This document shows, piece by piece, positions 4,849-5,773 of a stretch of DNA of 5,773 nt (position 1 is the stretch's first letter; each line of letters starts with the position of its first letter). Source of the stretch: CAZXVW01 sp964644025 (GTDB lineage: Bacteria > Acidobacteriota > Terriglobia > Bryobacterales > Bryobacteraceae); contig CAZXVW010000243.1 in NCBI GenBank assembly GCA_964644025.1, forward strand, positions 1 through 5,773. Direction: 5' to 3'. The notes beneath the pieces were generated by a model that had not been told where the DNA came from, made no database searches, and was given only the letters and a program-made list of their open reading frames with translations. The position numbers and the translations under genes were made by a program.

Positions 4849-5773
4849 CCGACCGTCGTCTCATCGAAGAGACCTTTCCCGTCAGGGAAGTGAGCCAACA
4901 TTCGGCCCGCGAGAAGAACATCCGCCACGGGCATATCAGCACGCTGCACATCTGGTGGGCGCGGCGGCCGCTGGCCGCAAGCCGCGCCACGGCCTATGCC
5001 GCGCTGGTGCCGCCGCCCAGGGACATCCTGGACTGGCAGTGGCAGCGGGAGTTTGTCGCGGAGCTGAGCAAGTGGGAGAACTCACTCAATCCGTCGCTGC
5101 TGGCCCGCGCCCGTCAGGCCATCTACGCCGCCCACGCCGAGCGGCTGAGCGCGGAACTGGGCGAAGCGGTGACCGTCGAGGATATCGAGGCCGGCAGATA
5201 TCCACCGCCGCGCGTGCTGGACCCCTTCGCCGGCGGCGGCTCCTACCCGCTGGAGGCGCTGCGCCTGGGCTGTGAGGCCTATGCCAACGACTACAACCCG
5301 GTGGCGGTGCTGATCCTCAAGGCCACGCTGGAGTTCCCGCAGCAGTACGGGCGGCCCTTCGAGGGCATGCCGGAGCACCTGTGGCGGGGCGATCCCGGTG
5401 AAGGTCCGCGTGCCAAGGGCGCGCAGGACCAGTTGTCGCTGGGGCTGGCGGGACCTGCCCCAGCCGATGCGCCGCCGGAGGACTTCAACCCGTTGCTGGC
5501 GGCGGTGCGCTACTGGGGGGATTGGGTGCTGGCGGAGGCCAGGAAGGAATTGGCCCCCTTCTACCCGCCCGCCGAGGAGGGCGAGACGGTGGTGGGCTAC
5601 ATCTGGGCGCGCACGCTGCCCTGCCAGAACCCGGCCTGCGGCGTGGAGATCCCGCTGATGCGCCAGTTCTGGCTGGCGAAGAAGGGCAGCAAAAAGCAGA
5701 TCGCCCTGCGGCCGGTGACGCGCGGACCTGGCCAGCCCATTGAATTCGAGATTGTGGCCCGTGGCACCCAGGT
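4845..5773 (+). CDS. DUF1156-type (COG1743) DNA methyltransferase, 5' part only
   Basis: The first 309 residues of a protein that is usually about 900-1000 long; it is open at the right edge. AAGGAGA at 4834-4840 precedes the ATG, which overlaps the upstream stop. The N-terminus is the DUF1156 signature: FPV-EVS-HS-REKNIRHGH (11-30), then STLHIWWARRPLAASRA (32-48). SAM-binding motif I is LDPFAGGGS at 125-133, followed by the acidic motif II region ANDYNPVAV (147-155), where D149 would bind the SAM ribose. C260 and C265 (CQNPAC) before IPLM look like the first half of the Zn-ribbon that defines COG1743, annotated as adenine-specific methylases. The catalytic (D/N)PPY motif is not reached and should lie in the missing part. 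An Ala/Pro/Gly-rich stretch at ~184-212 looks like a loop insert. In other loci such genes lie beside SNF2 helicases and DUF499 ATPases; a role as self-marking modification enzyme of a defence system is inferred. Confidence 0.93.
   Translation, partial: MTDRRLIEETFPVREVSQHSAREKNIRHGHISTLHIWWARRPLAASRATAYAALVPPPRDILDWQWQREFVAELSKWENSLNPSLLARARQAIYAAHAERLSAELGEAVTVEDIEAGRYPPPRVLDPFAGGGSYPLEALRLGCEAYANDYNPVAVLILKATLEFPQQYGRPFEGMPEHLWRGDPGEGPRAKGAQDQLSLGLAGPAPADAPPEDFNPLLAAVRYWGDWVLAEARKELAPFYPPAEEGETVVGYIWARTLPCQNPACGVEIPLMRQFWLAKKGSKKQIALRPVTRGPGQPIEFEIVARGTQ

Noticed and set aside
4601..5275. 224-codon + frame spanning the end of the nucleotidyltransferase and start of the methylase
   Set aside because: It is out of frame with two genes that show clear family motifs, and its residues are low-complexity Arg/Gly/Ala-rich, typical of a shadow frame.
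201..5773. Complete canonical DISARM class 1
   Set aside because: The helicase fits a DrmD type, but the methylase is of the DUF1156/COG1743 kind rather than the usual DISARM adenine methylase, and no drmA, drmB or drmC is in the window. It cannot be asserted without the right-hand flank.
1..5773. CRISPR array, tRNA or rRNA genes, insertion sequence with transposase
   Set aside because: No regularly spaced direct repeats, no cloverleaf-like segment or rRNA-like stretch, and no transposase-like reading frame were seen on either strand.

Overview
The window is GC-rich (roughly 60-65% by eye). It carries one strongly coding strand (+) with four genes: a long SNF2-family helicase, a small helical protein, a nucleotidyltransferase-fold protein, and the 5' part of a DUF1156-type DNA methyltransferase cut by the right edge. 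Base composition, protein style and the dispersed intergenic repeats suggest a bacterium, perhaps Chloroflexota. That guess rests on general resemblance only and is weak. The gene content is that of an anti-phage defence or restriction-modification island.

Layout. Positions 1-200 are a leader with a possible promoter and two small inverted repeats. Positions 201-3602 encode a 1133-residue helicase with all the SNF2 motifs and a C-terminal DUF3883-like domain, resembling the DrmD/HepA-like helicases of defence islands. Positions 3603-3911 hold no intact gene but are rich in structure: an unused, near-perfect Shine-Dalgarno sequence, a 20-base perfect palindrome, a C/G-rich hairpin of a widely dispersed type, and what looks like the last ~26 codons of a lost gene whose stop overlaps the next start. 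Positions 3912-4848 carry the small protein and the nucleotidyltransferase, overlapping by 11 bases. From 4845 the methyltransferase begins, overlapping the nucleotidyltransferase by 4 bases, and runs off the window.

How they may work together. SNF2-DUF3883 helicases and COG1743/DUF1156 methylases are known neighbours in defence loci, often with a DUF499 ATPase, which would be expected to the right. Here the methylase would mark self DNA, and the helicase (with its own nuclease-fold-like C-terminus) would act on unmarked invading DNA. The unusual part is the tightly coupled small-protein/nucleotidyltransferase pair between helicase and methylase. It could be a toxin-antitoxin-like safeguard or a regulatory/effector module of the system. 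The role of the pair is inference; the domain calls rest on visible motifs.
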